Assembly: GCA_002421605.1 (NCBI GenBank)
Contig: DISJ01000017.1
Span: 168,623-232,622 of the forward strand
Reading direction: 5' to 3'
DNA from: Rhodobacteraceae bacterium UBA6213
Lineage (GTDB): Bacteria > Pseudomonadota > Alphaproteobacteria > Rhodobacterales > Rhodobacteraceae
DNA: 64,000 nt
Every line of letters starts with the position of its first letter. The first letter of the stretch is position 1. This document shows positions 1 through 9,011 of the stretch, in pieces. A program made the translations under genes and the position numbers. The notes beneath the pieces are model-generated. The model made no database searches. It saw only the letters and a list, made by a program, of their open reading frames with translations, and was not told where the DNA came from.

Positions 1-70
1 CGGCGTGGCTTGTTGCTGCGCCGAAGGATCGGCGGTATCAGCGTGGGGATGGGCTAATCGGGGGTGCGGG

Positions 71-994
71 ATGATCCTGTGTTGCGGCGAAGCGCTGATC
101 GACATGCTGGCGCGCGAAACAGCTGCGGGTGAGCACGCGTTTGCCCCCTACCCCGGCGGCGCGGTGTTCAACACCGCGCTCGCGCTTGGTCGGTTGGGGG
201 CGGCGAGCGGGTTTTTCAGCGGCATTGCGCGCGATTTGTTTGGCGAGATGCTGATGCAGGCGCTGAGCGCCTCCAAGGTTGATGCGTCTTTGGTGGTACG
301 CTCGGCGCGCCCTACGACGCTGGCCTTCGTAACACTCAATGGCGGGCAGGCGCGCTATGCGTTTTATGACGAAGCTACCGCCGGGCGGATGCTAAGCCCC
401 GCCGATCTGCCAACGCTGCCGGGTACGGTTAAGTCGCTGTTCTTTGGTGGTATCTCGCTGGTGGCAGAACCCTGCGGGTCGGCCTATGAAGCACTGATGA
501 CGCGCGAGGCGGGGCGGCGGATGTGCATGATCGACCCCAATATCCGCCCCAATTTCATTACGGACGCGGCGGCCTACCGCGCGCGGATCTGGCGGTTGCT
601 GGCATTGAGCGACATCGTCAAGCTATCCGATGAAGACCTTGCGTGGCTGACCGGGCCGGGCCCGATCGAGGCGGGGGCACGGGCGGTGTTGGCGCGCGGC
701 GCGCGCCTTGTGTTCATCACCGAAGGTGCCAAGGGCGCGCATGCGTTCTGGGGCGATCAGGCGGCATTCGAGCCTGCACGCAAGGTGGCTGTAAGCGATA
801 CCGTGGGCGCAGGCGATACATTTAACGCAGGCGTGCTGGCCGCGCTGGCGCGGGCTGGGGCGCTTGGCAAGGGCGATGTCGCGGGTATTGGTGCTGACCT
901 TGTGCAGGGCGCGTTGCGGCTGGGGGTGCAGGCGGCGGCAGTAACGGTATCACGCGCGGGCGCAAACCCGCCTTGGGCAGAGGAGTTGGCATGA
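71..994 (+). CDS. PfkB-family carbohydrate kinase (fructokinase-like)
   Basis: ATP-dependent sugar kinase of the ribokinase/PfkB superfamily, cytoplasmic; a fructokinase is the likeliest member, but the sugar is not determined by sequence alone. The N-terminus has the substrate-side GEALID motif (residues 6-11). The C-terminal signature DTVGAGDTF carries the catalytic Asp249. The length of 307 aa is normal for the family. The ATG at 71 is preferred over upstream in-frame codons because it starts directly at the first beta strand (MILCCGEALID). The stop overlaps the start of the following dtd gene by 4 nt (ATGA), so the two are probably translationally coupled. Confidence 0.88.
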   Translation: MILCCGEALIDMLARETAAGEHAFAPYPGGAVFNTALALGRLGAASGFFSGIARDLFGEMLMQALSASKVDASLVVRSARPTTLAFVTLNGGQARYAFYDEATAGRMLSPADLPTLPGTVKSLFFGGISLVAEPCGSAYEALMTREAGRRMCMIDPNIRPNFITDAAAYRARIWRLLALSDIVKLSDEDLAWLTGPGPIEAGARAVLARGARLVFITEGAKGAHAFWGDQAAFEPARKVAVSDTVGAGDTFNAGVLAALARAGALGKGDVAGIGADLVQGALRLGVQAAAVTVSRAGANPPWAEELA

Positions 995-1440
995 GGGTTC
1001 TGGTGCAGCGCGTCACGCAAGCACGCGTGACGGTGGCGGGTCGGCTGACGGGCGAGATCGGGCGTGGCCTGTTGCTGCTTGTCTGCGCCATGCAGGGCGA
1101 TAGCGAGACGGAGGCGGAAAAGCTAGCCCAGCGGGTGGCCAAACTGCGCATCTTTCGCGACGCCGCCGAAAAGATGAACCTGTGCGTGCAGGATGTGGGC
1201 GGGGCCGCGCTGGTGGTCAGCCAGTTCACGCTGGCCGCCGATACCTCGCGCGGCAACCGCCCGGGCTTTTCCACCGCCGCCCCGCCCGAAATTGGCGAGC
1301 GGCTGTATCAGCACTTCGCGGCGCATTTGCGCAGGCTGGGGTTAGAAGTGGCGATGGGCGAGTTTGGCGCCGACATGGCGGTGGCGCTGGTCAACGACGG
1401 CCCAGTCACGATCTGGATGGACAGCGCCGAGCGCGGCTGA
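991..1440 (+). CDS. dtd: D-aminoacyl-tRNA deacylase (Dtd)
   Basis: Hydrolyses D-aminoacyl-tRNAs such as D-Tyr-tRNA, a homodimeric proofreading enzyme of the cytoplasm. The 149-aa length matches the family. It contains the SQFTLAADTSRGNRPGF signature (residues 74-90; usual form SQFTL.AD...G.RP.F) and the C-terminal cis-Gly-Pro-containing region NDGPVT. The ATG at 991 overlaps the kinase stop codon and gives the canonical start MRVLVQRV; the upstream TTG at 973 would add six residues with no family support. Nothing unusual. Confidence 0.93.
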   Translation: MRVLVQRVTQARVTVAGRLTGEIGRGLLLLVCAMQGDSETEAEKLAQRVAKLRIFRDAAEKMNLCVQDVGGAALVVSQFTLAADTSRGNRPGFSTAAPPEIGERLYQHFAAHLRRLGLEVAMGEFGADMAVALVNDGPVTIWMDSAERG

Positions 1441-1573
1441 TGGGTCAGAACACTTGACATTTACACGCGTTTACCCCATTTGAGCCGGGTCGACATCCGC
1501 TGCCGCGTGAGCAGCCGTGCCCTATGGGGGCGCCCGGATGCGGCACATGGTTCCCAATTCACGCGGGGGTCCG

Positions 1574-1590
1574 GCAGGCCAGTGGCCTGC
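1574..1590. other. Short hairpin in the dtd-helicase intergenic gap
   Basis: The 235-nt gap between dtd and the helicase holds no gene or tRNA that I can see. It contains one perfect 7-bp inverted repeat (GCAGGCC at 1574-1580, GGCCTGC at 1584-1590, loop AGT). It lacks a T-run, so it is only a weak terminator candidate. Confidence 0.35.
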
Positions 1591-1675
1591 GCCCCGCCCC
1601 GAATGCCCCCGCCAAGGTGGGGGCTAAACCCTATGCGCGCTTGGCATATGCCCGGCGCATTCTGAAAGTAAACAC

Positions 1676-3025
1676 TTGGAAAATTTTGATGGCCTCGGGC
1701 TTTCGAGCCTTGTTACCTCTAATCTCGCGGGCCTCGGCCTGCACAAGCCCACTCCGATTCAGGCCGAGGGCATTCCTGCGCTGATCGCCGGGCGCGACCT
1801 TCTGGGGCTGGCGCAAACCGGCACCGGCAAGACCGCCGCCTTTGGCCTGCCGATCATCACCCGCTTGATCGAACAGAACCGGCGCCCGAATCCGAAAACC
1901 GTGCGTGCCCTGATCCTTGCCCCGACCCGCGAACTGGCAACCCAAATTGCCGATAACCTTACCGCCTATGCGCAAGGCTCGCCCATCCGGGTGTTCCGCG
2001 TGGTGGGTGGCGCGTCGATCTTTGTGCAGTCCGAGCGGCTGGCGCGCGGCGTCGATGTGCTGATCGCGACACCTGGGCGGCTTTTGGACCTGCTAGAGCG
2101 GCGCGCGCTGTCGCTGGCGGAAACGCGCTTTCTGGTGCTGGACGAGGCCGACCAGATGCTCGACATCGGCTTTATCCACGCGCTGCGCCGCATTGCGGGG
2201 CTTTTGCCCGAACAGCGCCAAACCATGCTGTTTTCGGCCACCATGCCGAAACTGATGGAAGAACTGGCCGACAGCTACCTGCGCAACCCGGTTCGCGTTC
2301 AGGTCGCCCCCCCCGGTCAACCGGTGGAAAAAATCGACCAAGGTGTGCACTTCGTCAATCAGGGCGAAAAGGCCGCGCTGCTGGCCGAATACCTGGCAAA
2401 GCATCCGGGAGAGTTGGCGCTGGTGTTTGGGCGCACTAAGCACGGCTCTGAAAAGCTGAGCAAGCTGTTGACCAATTGGGGCTTTTCGGTCGGCTCGATC
2501 CACGGCAACAAAAGCCAAGGCCAGCGCGAACGTGCGCTCGCCTCGTTCCGCTCGGGTGAAGTGCAGGTGCTGGTAGCAACCGATGTGGCGGCGCGCGGGC
2601 TTGACATTCCCGAGGTGCGGCACGTCTATAACTACGAATTGCCGAACGTGCCTGAAAACTATGTGCACCGGATCGGTCGCACGGCGCGTGCTGGGCGCTC
2701 TGGCCGGGCGGTCGCGTTTTGCGCACCGGGCGAGTTGGCTGAGCTGCGTGGCATCGAAAAGACCATCAAGAAGGCGATCCCGGTGATTGGTGGCGATGCC
2801 CCGGTCGGCATGCCGGAACCTTCGGCTGGCCGCTCGGGTGGCGGGCGCAATGGTGGCGGCGGCGGTGGTAAATCCTACGGACGGGGCGGTGCGCCCAAGG
2901 GCGGCAAGCCTGCCTTCAAGGGCCCGAAACCTGCGGCCAAGCACGCCAAAGTGGCCTCTGAGGGCGGTAACGCCCGCCCGGCGCGGCGCCCCTCGCGTCG
3001 GCCGAAAAGCGAACAGGCTGCCTGA
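1676..3025 (+). CDS. DEAD-box ATP-dependent RNA helicase (RhlE/DeaD-like)
   Basis: RNA-dependent ATPase and helicase for RNA remodelling, cytoplasmic. Motifs in order: Q motif PTPIQ (25-29), Walker A AQTGTGKT (46-53), PTREL (83-87), DEAD (156-159), SAT (187-189), then the helicase C-terminal domain with RGLDIP and HRIGRTARAG. From about residue 380 the chain turns into a low-complexity basic Gly/Lys/Arg tail, typical of RhlE-type proteins that bind RNA non-specifically. The start is a TTG at 1676 (product begins MENFDGLGL); no ATG lies in a sensible place, so the exact start is less sure than the family. A strong hairpin follows the stop. Confidence 0.92.
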   Translation: MENFDGLGLSSLVTSNLAGLGLHKPTPIQAEGIPALIAGRDLLGLAQTGTGKTAAFGLPIITRLIEQNRRPNPKTVRALILAPTRELATQIADNLTAYAQGSPIRVFRVVGGASIFVQSERLARGVDVLIATPGRLLDLLERRALSLAETRFLVLDEADQMLDIGFIHALRRIAGLLPEQRQTMLFSATMPKLMEELADSYLRNPVRVQVAPPGQPVEKIDQGVHFVNQGEKAALLAEYLAKHPGELALVFGRTKHGSEKLSKLLTNWGFSVGSIHGNKSQGQRERALASFRSGEVQVLVATDVAARGLDIPEVRHVYNYELPNVPENYVHRIGRTARAGRSGRAVAFCAPGELAELRGIEKTIKKAIPVIGGDAPVGMPEPSAGRSGGGRNGGGGGGKSYGRGGAPKGGKPAFKGPKPAAKHAKVASEGGNARPARRPSRRPKSEQAA

Positions 3026-3032
3026 GAAAAGC

Positions 3033-3057
3033 GGGGCGGTGCGAAGTGCACCGCCCC
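3033..3057 (+). terminator. Strong hairpin downstream of the DEAD-box helicase
   Basis: Perfect 10-bp stem GGGGCGGTGC (3033-3042) and GCACCGCCCC (3048-3057) with a 5-nt loop, 8 nt after the helicase stop. There is no T-run after it, so it may act as an RNA-stability element or a Rho-assisted terminator rather than a classical intrinsic terminator. Confidence 0.6.
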
Positions 3058-3150
3058 GGAATATCTCAAGCGCAACCGACCGCTGCGTGAAGAGCCATTT
3101 TGCCCCGCTGGGGCTTGCCTGTTCCCCACGCCGCGCGCTATGGCTCGCCC

Positions 3151-3732
3151 ATGGCCAAGCTGCATTTCCATTTCTCAACCATGAACGCGGGCAAAAGCAC
3201 GTTGCTTTTGCAGGCCGCGCATAACTACCATGAAGGCGGTATGCAGACCTACCTTTTAACCGCGCGCTTTGACAACCGCGCGGGCGAAGGGCGGATCGCC
3301 AGTCGCATCGGCATCGGATCGCCCGCCGATACGTTTGACGGCGAAAGCGATCTTTACGCCATGATCGCGGCGCGTCTGGATACAGGGCCCTGCGCCTGCG
3401 TGTTTCTTGACGAAGCGCAGTTTCTGAGCCGCGAGCAGGTCTGGCAACTGGCGCGCGCGGTTGATGACCTGCATGTGCCGGTCATGGCCTACGGGCTGCG
3501 CGTCGATTTTCGTGGTGAACTGTTCCCCGGGTCCGCCGCGCTTTTGGCGCTGGCCGATGAAATGCGCGAGGTTCGCACAATCTGCCACTGCGGTAAGAAG
3601 GCGACGATGGTGGTGCGCAAGGGGCCCGACGGGCGCGCACTGCGCGACGGCGAACAGGTGCAGATCGGTGGCAACGAAACTTATGTGTCGCTTTGCCGCA
3701 AGCACTGGCGCGAGGCGGTCGGCGACGCCTGA
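3151..3732 (+). CDS. tdk: Thymidine kinase
   Basis: Type II thymidine kinase phosphorylating thymidine with ATP in the pyrimidine salvage pathway; usually a cytoplasmic tetramer. The 193-aa length fits. It has the P-loop FSTMNAGKST (residues 8-17), a Walker B-like VFLDEAQFL, and a zinc lasso with ICHCGKKA and a C-terminal cysteine (SLCRKH). The ATG at 3151 gives the family start MAKLHFHFSTMNAGKS; upstream in-frame codons add an unrelated leader. It converges on the FabH-like gene, with a hairpin covering both stop codons. Confidence 0.93.
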   Translation: MAKLHFHFSTMNAGKSTLLLQAAHNYHEGGMQTYLLTARFDNRAGEGRIASRIGIGSPADTFDGESDLYAMIAARLDTGPCACVFLDEAQFLSREQVWQLARAVDDLHVPVMAYGLRVDFRGELFPGSAALLALADEMREVRTICHCGKKATMVVRKGPDGRALRDGEQVQIGGNETYVSLCRKHWREAVGDA

Positions 3733-3742
3733 AGGTCAGGCG
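3726..3742. terminator. Bidirectional hairpin between convergent genes
   Basis: Inverted repeat CGCCTGA (3726-3732) / TCAGGCG (3736-3742) with loop AGG. It includes the tdk stop codon on one arm and the stop of the minus-strand synthase on the other. Only 3 nt separate the two coding regions, so this hairpin is the only plausible shared terminator. Confidence 0.5.
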
Positions 3743-4857
3743 CGTTCAAGCAGCACAGAACCCACTGAATACCCCGCACCATACGAGCAGATCAGCCCCA
3801 GATCGCCCGGCTGCATTTCGCCGTTCGACATGTCGAATGCAAGAATCGCACCCGCCGAGGAGGTGTTGGCGTATTCTTCAAGCACATTCGGGATTTCGCC
3901 GGGCGCAGGGTCGCGCCCAAGAACGCGGCGCGCGATCAGATCATTCATGCCCTTGTTCGCCTGATGCAACCAGAGCCGCTTCAGCGACGCGGGCTCAAGA
4001 CCTTCTGTGCGCAGATGCGCCAACACATGGGCTGCGACCATCGGCACTACTTCCTTGAACACCTTGCGGCCTTCCTGGACGAACTGCATATCGCGGCGAT
4101 CTTCCATGCCATCGGGCCGGTTGCGGCGCAGAAAGCCGTTGTTATTGCGGATGTTGTTGGAATACTCGGTGGCGCAGCTACAAGAGTGAATCTTGAAATG
4201 CGCGCCCTTCGCGTCTTCGGCGCGCTCCATCACCACTGCGGTGCAGGCATCCCCGAATATGAAATGGCAGTCGCGGTCGCGCCACTCGATATGGCCGGTG
4301 GTGATTTCCGGGCTGACGATCAGCGCTTTGCGCACGCTGCCCGTGCGAATCATATCGGAGGCGGCCTGTATTGCGACCGTGGCCGACGAACACCCAACCA
4401 TCATGTCAAAGGCAAAGCCCTTGGCGCCCAGCAGTTTCTGAATCTCGATTGCCACTGACGGATACGCGCGCTCGATGTTGGAGGCCGCACAGATCACCAG
4501 ATCAAAGTCCGCTGCCGCAACCCCGGCGCGTGCCAGCGCTTGATCGGCCGCACGCAGCGCCATTTCCGCCATCATCGACGGCTCGTCATTGCTGCGCTGG
4601 CGAAAGTGCGGATACATCCGCGCCGGGTCCATCAGGCCATCGCGCGTCATGACATGGCGCTGCAAAATCCCCGAGGCCTTGTAGATGAATTCGGTCGAGG
4701 AATGTTCCTTGGCCGCAACCGTTCCGGCAACGATTTCGGCGGCATGTTCAGCGTTGAACCAGTCGGCGTGCTGGTTATAGCTTTCGACCAAATCTTCGTT
4801 GGTGACAACATCGGGGGGCACGTAAACCCCGGTTGCGGTGATCGCTGACTGGTACAT
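3736..4857 (-). CDS. Beta-ketoacyl-ACP synthase III-like enzyme
   Basis: Thiolase-fold condensing enzyme of the FabH/KAS III type, expected to condense an acyl-CoA or acyl-ACP with malonyl-ACP or a related nucleophile. The catalytic triad is visible: Cys156 in MMVGCSSAT, His298 in LHQANKG and Asn331 in YANTSS. At 373 aa it is longer than housekeeping FabH (about 320 aa) because of an N-terminal insertion (residues 25-65). This is the long KAS III subgroup often found as a second copy in Rhodobacterales, so I do not call it fabH. It is single, convergent with tdk. A role in lipid or secondary acyl metabolism is inferred, not shown. Confidence 0.85.
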   Translation of the reverse strand: MYQSAITATGVYVPPDVVTNEDLVESYNQHADWFNAEHAAEIVAGTVAAKEHSSTEFIYKASGILQRHVMTRDGLMDPARMYPHFRQRSNDEPSMMAEMALRAADQALARAGVAAADFDLVICAASNIERAYPSVAIEIQKLLGAKGFAFDMMVGCSSATVAIQAASDMIRTGSVRKALIVSPEITTGHIEWRDRDCHFIFGDACTAVVMERAEDAKGAHFKIHSCSCATEYSNNIRNNNGFLRRNRPDGMEDRRDMQFVQEGRKVFKEVVPMVAAHVLAHLRTEGLEPASLKRLWLHQANKGMNDLIARRVLGRDPAPGEIPNVLEEYANTSSAGAILAFDMSNGEMQPGDLGLICSYGAGYSVGSVLLERA

Positions 4858-4924
4858 GATGCCCCCTTTTCAGTTGCCGTCAGATCACCCCGCAAGGGGG
4901 TAAAGGTCAACCCCCGCCGCTAGG

Positions 4925-5866
4925 TCACACCGGATTCGCCAGCGGTTCGCCGCTGGCGAACGCGGCAAGATTGGCCAGCACCATTCGCCCCATGCCGTCA
5001 CGCACCTCTTCAGAGGCCGTGCCAAGGTGGGGCAGCAGCGTCACGTTTTCCAACGCCATGAGTCGGGCGGGAACCTCTGGTTCGCGCTCATAGACGTCCA
5101 GCCCCGCACCGGCGATACGGCGGCCCTCAAGCGCGCGGATCAGCGCCGCCTCATCGACCACGTCGCCGCGCGCGATGTTGATGAAATGCCCGTGCGGCGG
5201 CATCGCAGCCAGTGCGGCGGCATCGATCAGATGCCGCGTCGCGGGACCACCGGGCACCGCCACCACGACGAAATCTGCCGCCATCGCCTCTGCCACGCTG
5301 GCCACTTGCCGCGCGGGTACCCCGAGGCCGGCGATCTGTGAGCGGTTGAAGAAGATGATTTCCATACCAAAGCCGAAATGCGCACGCCGCGCCACCGCGC
5401 GCCCGATCCGGCCCATGCCGATAATGCCAAGCCGCTTGCCGCTGACATGCTGGCCCAGCAATTGCGTGGGTTGCCAACCGTGCCAGCGCCCGGCGCGCAG
5501 CATCCGCTCACCCTCTCCTGCTCGACGCGCGCTCATCAAAAGCAGCGTCATGGCGATATCGGCGGTGGCGTCGGTAACGGCACCCGGCGTGTTGGTTACC
5601 GCCACACCCGCCGCCCGCGCTGCCGCCACGTCGATGTGGTTCACTCCGACCCCGAAATTGGCCAGCAGCCGCGCACGGACCGGGCCGCTGAACGCGGCAG
5701 CGCCAAAGGCATCACCCAACGTCGGCACCACGGCGTCGTATTCGGCCAAAGCGGCGCGACATTCGGCCAGCGTCATCTGCGCGTCTGTAGTGCGATATTC
5801 GGCACCGAAGGCTACCAGTTCGGCCTCAACTTTCGGGGTCAGGTGGCGCGAGATCAGCACCCGCAT
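4925..5866 (-). CDS. D-isomer-specific 2-hydroxyacid dehydrogenase
   Basis: NAD(P)H-dependent reductase of 2-keto acids, of the glyoxylate/hydroxypyruvate reductase type. The Rossmann motif GIIGMGRIG is at residues 147-155. The catalytic residues Arg233 (INIARGDVV), Glu262 (YEREP) and His280 (LLPHLGTAS) are all present. The length of 313 aa is normal. It starts with an ATG that overlaps the csaA stop by 1 nt (TGATG), making it the last gene of a proC-csaA-dehydrogenase operon. The natural substrate is not determined. Confidence 0.9.
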   Translation of the reverse strand: MRVLISRHLTPKVEAELVAFGAEYRTTDAQMTLAECRAALAEYDAVVPTLGDAFGAAAFSGPVRARLLANFGVGVNHIDVAAARAAGVAVTNTPGAVTDATADIAMTLLLMSARRAGEGERMLRAGRWHGWQPTQLLGQHVSGKRLGIIGMGRIGRAVARRAHFGFGMEIIFFNRSQIAGLGVPARQVASVAEAMAADFVVVAVPGGPATRHLIDAAALAAMPPHGHFINIARGDVVDEAALIRALEGRRIAGAGLDVYEREPEVPARLMALENVTLLPHLGTASEEVRDGMGRMVLANLAAFASGEPLANPV

Positions 5867-6201
5867 CAGAACAACCGCCCGCCCAGTGGCACCTCGTGGC
5901 CGGGGCCGATCAGCACCACCTCGCCTTCGGCATCGGGCACGCCGAGCACAAGCACCTCGCTCATCACCTTGCCGATCTGGCGGGGGGGAAAGTTGACAAC
6001 CGCCAGCACCTGCCGCCCGATCAACTCTTCAGGGCGGTAGTGCACGGTGATCTGCGCAGAGGACCGCTTTTCGCCAATTTCGGGGCCAAAATCGACCCAA
6101 AGCTTGATTGCCGGCTTGCGTGCCTCAGGGAAGGGTTCAGCGCGCGTTATGCGGCCCACGCGAATATCGACCTTCAGAAAATCGTCAAACGTTATACTCA
6201 T
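5866..6201 (-). CDS. csaA: tRNA-binding domain protein CsaA
   Basis: Small dimeric OB-fold protein (111 aa), similar to the EMAP/Trbp tRNA-binding domain. CsaA of Bacillus is described as a chaperone-like, secretion-related protein and of others as a tRNA binder. The family pattern FLKVDIRVGRI is at residues 7-17, followed by AVVNFPPRQIG and SEVLVLG. It overlaps proC by 4 nt upstream and the dehydrogenase by 1 nt downstream, so all three are probably one transcript. The tRNA or chaperone role is family knowledge only. Confidence 0.9.
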   Translation of the reverse strand: MSITFDDFLKVDIRVGRITRAEPFPEARKPAIKLWVDFGPEIGEKRSSAQITVHYRPEELIGRQVLAVVNFPPRQIGKVMSEVLVLGVPDAEGEVVLIGPGHEVPLGGRLF

Positions 6202-7010
6202 TTGCCAAGCTCGCGTCCGCGTGCCGCCGCCGCCGCCACGGCGCGGCGCATCAGGTTGGGGAATCCGGTTTCAGGGTCCATCAGCACCCGCAACCCCGCC
6301 TCGGTGGTGCCTGCGGGCGAGGTAACGTTGATGCGCAACTGTGCGGGCGACTCGCTTGACGCTTCGGCCAACGCACCCGCGCCCGCCACGGTGGCAATGG
6401 CAAGGCGCATTGCCAGATCGGCGGGCAGGCCCTCGCCAGCACCCGCCGCGGCCATCGCCTCGATCAGGTGGAACACATAGCCGGGGCCAGACCCTGAAAG
6501 CGCCGTAACCGCATCCATCAGATGTTCGCCGGGCAGTCGTTCGACCTTGCCGATCGCGCGCAGTAACCCTTCGGCCGTGGCCAGATCGGCGGCGCTGGCG
6601 GCAGCGTTGCCGCAGATTGCAGTGATGCCCTTGCCTATTGCCGCCGGCGTGTTGGGCATGGCGCGCACCAGCGGCGTGGCCGTCCCCAGCACCGCCTCGT
6701 AAGTCGCAATCGTGGTGCCTGCGGCTACGGTAACAAACAGCGTGCCACCGCCGCCCATGGTTTTCAGCACCGGTAGCGCCGTGCCCATCATCTGCGGCTT
6801 GACCGCGATCAGAACCACCGCAGGGCGCCCCGGCAGCGGCGCGTTCAGATGCACCCCTTGCGCCTTGAGCCAGTCAGACGGGTTCGGGTCAATAACCCAG
6901 ACCGCATCCGGCGCAAGCCCCTGCGCCAGCCACCCCGACAGCATTGCAGAGCCCATCTTGCCGCAGCCAAGCAATACCAGCCCGCGCGCCGAAATCTGTG
7001 AAAAGTCCAT
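6198..7010 (-). CDS. proC: Pyrroline-5-carboxylate reductase
   Basis: Last step of proline synthesis, reducing 1-pyrroline-5-carboxylate with NAD(P)H; cytoplasmic oligomer. The N-terminal dinucleotide motif LLGCGKMGSAM and the family signature ALSGSGPGYVFHLIEAMAAAG are both present, and 270 aa is normal. The ATG at 7010 is chosen because GGGGGCAAG lies just upstream; a longer form starting at 7034 has no ribosome site. First gene of the proC-csaA-dehydrogenase operon, 27 nt downstream of the ybjN-like gene. Confidence 0.92.
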   Translation of the reverse strand: MDFSQISARGLVLLGCGKMGSAMLSGWLAQGLAPDAVWVIDPNPSDWLKAQGVHLNAPLPGRPAVVLIAVKPQMMGTALPVLKTMGGGGTLFVTVAAGTTIATYEAVLGTATPLVRAMPNTPAAIGKGITAICGNAAASAADLATAEGLLRAIGKVERLPGEHLMDAVTALSGSGPGYVFHLIEAMAAAGAGEGLPADLAMRLAIATVAGAGALAEASSESPAQLRINVTSPAGTTEAGLRVLMDPETGFPNLMRRAVAAAAARGRELGK

Positions 7011-7037
7011 TCTTGCCCCCATGTTCGGGGGCAAAGA

Positions 7038-7541
7038 TTAGGCGCGCCCGTAGGCCTCGGCAATGGCAACCTGCATCGCGGCTTCGGGTGCCTCGTCGCC
7101 CCAACAGGTCAGCTGGAACGCCGGGTAGAACCGTTCCGCCGCCATGATCGCGCTACCGATCATGCGGTCGACCTGCTCTGGCCCGGCAATTTGACCGCCG
7201 TTCAACACCAACCCATACCGCCAGACCATCAGCCGCTGGTCGCGCCAATAGGTGAAAGCCCCGGTCCAGACCTGATCGTTGACGCGGTTCAAAAGGTCAT
7301 GCAGTGCATCCATCCGCGCGGCGGGAGGATCCATCTCGAAGGTCACGATCAGACGCAGGACCTCGTCTTGCGCCGACCACGAAAGCGTCAGCGCATAGCT
7401 ACGCCACTGGCCTTCGACCTGCATCGCGATCTGATCCTCGGTCAGGCGGTCGAAGTCCCAAGCGTTCTCGGACGCTAGCGATTCGACCACGTCGATCGGG
7501 TGCAAGTCGTCGCCTAGCATGTGATTTTCGAATAGGGCCAT
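7038..7541 (-). CDS. YbjN domain-containing protein
   Basis: 167-aa cytoplasmic protein with the type III secretion chaperone-like fold of the YbjN family. Members affect stress and sensory responses in enterobacteria, but the biochemical role is unknown. Recognisable features are the LASENAWDFDRLTEDQIAM region near residue 22 and the alternating strands around WRSYALTLSW. The ATG at 7541 has a GGAG site 5 nt upstream; an earlier in-frame ATG at 7592 does not. It directly precedes proC, an arrangement I remember as common in this order. Confidence 0.82.
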   Translation of the reverse strand: MALFENHMLGDDLHPIDVVESLASENAWDFDRLTEDQIAMQVEGQWRSYALTLSWSAQDEVLRLIVTFEMDPPAARMDALHDLLNRVNDQVWTGAFTYWRDQRLMVWRYGLVLNGGQIAGPEQVDRMIGSAIMAAERFYPAFQLTCWGDEAPEAAMQVAIAEAYGRA

Positions 7542-8093
7542 GTCCACTCCAGCCAGATGTCTGCGGGCCAACCGCCACCAAACCTTGTCCAAACTACCAG
7601 AAGCGGCGGTGGGGCGCTAGGTTCGTGCTAGATATGGTGGCAGAACCCCGCAGCAAGTAAAGCGAAAATCGCGTTGGGCGGGATGTTAGGGGTGCGTGTT
7701 GTAGCGTGACACCAGAATCTGCAGGGATTGACAGCAGAAGTTGCAGCAGCGCGATTTCTCAACACAATCTGGGTTTAGGTGAGCCCAAAACGCTCGTTAA
7801 ACGGTGGCTGAAAGGGACGTTCAAGAAGTGGTTTGGCACTCATCGCTGACAGGTTTGAGGTCGACGACATCCCGCCCACGTCAAACAACGCCGAATTTGA
7901 CGCCACGTTGCATGCCACCACAGAGTGACTCTAATGACCGCGCACACGATGTTTACCGGACAGTAAGTCGCAGAGCGGACACTGCGATACTATGTTGGCT
8001 CTGAGGCCGCATCGAGCACGAGCGAGCGAATGTAACCATGGACAAGCGCACACGCCGAATGCAAAGTGGGAATCAGTTGAGGGGACGCGACGA
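7542..8093. other. Intergenic stretch at the left edge of the accessory region
   Basis: About 550 nt between the ybjN-like gene and the first small accessory gene. Short open frames exist but have no ribosome sites, low codon periodicity and no recognisable family, so I annotate none. Base composition is visibly less GC-rich than the flanking host genes. This marks the left boundary of the variable region; no integrase, tRNA or repeat was found to explain it. Confidence 0.5.
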
Positions 8094-8333
8094 ATGACCG
8101 CAGTTTTGAAACGTGACAGCGCGAAGGTTCGCGCAGTTCATCGCTCATGGGCGACAGAGGTCGGGAACGAGCGGATGTTCCGCAACGTTGTCACTCTGGA
8201 CCCCGACGACACCGTAGATGTGTGGATCGGACTCAGCGCCTATACTCCTGCCATCGAATTTCGGGAGCTTCCGATGCGACTTCATCGTTCGCTGTTGAAA
8301 GCGATCGCCTTAAAAGTCTCGCGGGAGAGTTAA
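8094..8333 (+). CDS. Hypothetical protein, 79 aa
   Basis: Unrecognised small soluble protein with a mixed charged sequence; no signal peptide or membrane segment. The ATG at 8094 has a GGGGA site 9-13 nt upstream. It ends 1 nt before the TTG start of the DUF2335-like gene, so the two are likely cotranscribed. Base composition is lower in GC than host genes. No catalytic motif can be seen and I assign no function. It could be a regulator or cofactor of the adjacent membrane protein. Confidence 0.55.
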   Translation: MTAVLKRDSAKVRAVHRSWATEVGNERMFRNVVTLDPDDTVDVWIGLSAYTPAIEFRELPMRLHRSLLKAIALKVSRES

Positions 8334-8334
8334 G

Positions 8335-8790
8335 TTGGCAAACGACGAAGGCCCGCCGAGGGACGGTGAGGTGTTGCCACCTGGCGTCGATCCGGCCGAC
8401 GGGGCTGCGTTGAGCCAAACCTTTCTCGCGCTCGTAAGCAACTACACGGACCGCCCGGACCTGTTTATTGCCGAGATCGAGAAGCATGACCCCGGCTTTG
8501 TTAAGCGGATGAATGATGCTTCAGAAAGAGATGCCAAGGAACTGCGAGACGCGCGATTCCGTTTCGGAAAGGTGCAAGCTTATACCGGGATGATAGTGGC
8601 GGTAGTGGCTGCAGCTGGGGTGCTAGCAATCTTGGCCATGGCTGTCTGGATGAAAAGTGGGGCCGGGACGATCATCGCCCTAGGCGTTATCTATGCCATT
8701 ACTCAAGGCGGGTCTGTCGGTTTCTCAAAGCTGGTGGACTCGGTTTCGAGGTGGCTGCACCAGCGCAAAGAAAGCGATAAAAAGGACTGA
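8335..8790 (+). CDS. DUF2335-like small membrane protein
   Basis: 151-aa protein. The N-terminal half is acidic and helical (residues 20-75, with the FIAEIEKHDPGF segment). It is followed by two hydrophobic segments (about 82-104 and 109-125) and a basic C-terminal tail, so both ends probably face the cytoplasm. This layout matches DUF2335 inner-membrane proteins, a family common in defence islands and mobile elements and of unknown function. The start is TTG at 8335, right after the upstream stop. The neighbouring restriction enzyme makes a defence link possible but unproven. Confidence 0.6.
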   Translation: MANDEGPPRDGEVLPPGVDPADGAALSQTFLALVSNYTDRPDLFIAEIEKHDPGFVKRMNDASERDAKELRDARFRFGKVQAYTGMIVAVVAAAGVLAILAMAVWMKSGAGTIIALGVIYAITQGGSVGFSKLVDSVSRWLHQRKESDKKD

Positions 8791-9011
8791 CTTGACAGTG
8801 TGCGACGCCGGCGGCTTGACTGCCACGGGTGTCTGGCCACAGCAAACTGAAATGCATTCGGCGCAACACCCTCGAGAGCCGCAGAATGCCCCGCGGGCAT
8901 GCGCCCACCGCCCAAAACATCACAGTGGCAATAACGCGCACCCGGTTTCGGCTTGCGCCTTGGGGCGGAATCGCGCGAACGTCGGGCAAGGCAGCCCCGC
9001 GGAACACCAAA

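Noticed and set aside
2093..3178. 361-codon minus-strand frame over the DEAD-box helicase
   Set aside because: Shadow frame; the helicase motifs on the plus strand are complete and in order.
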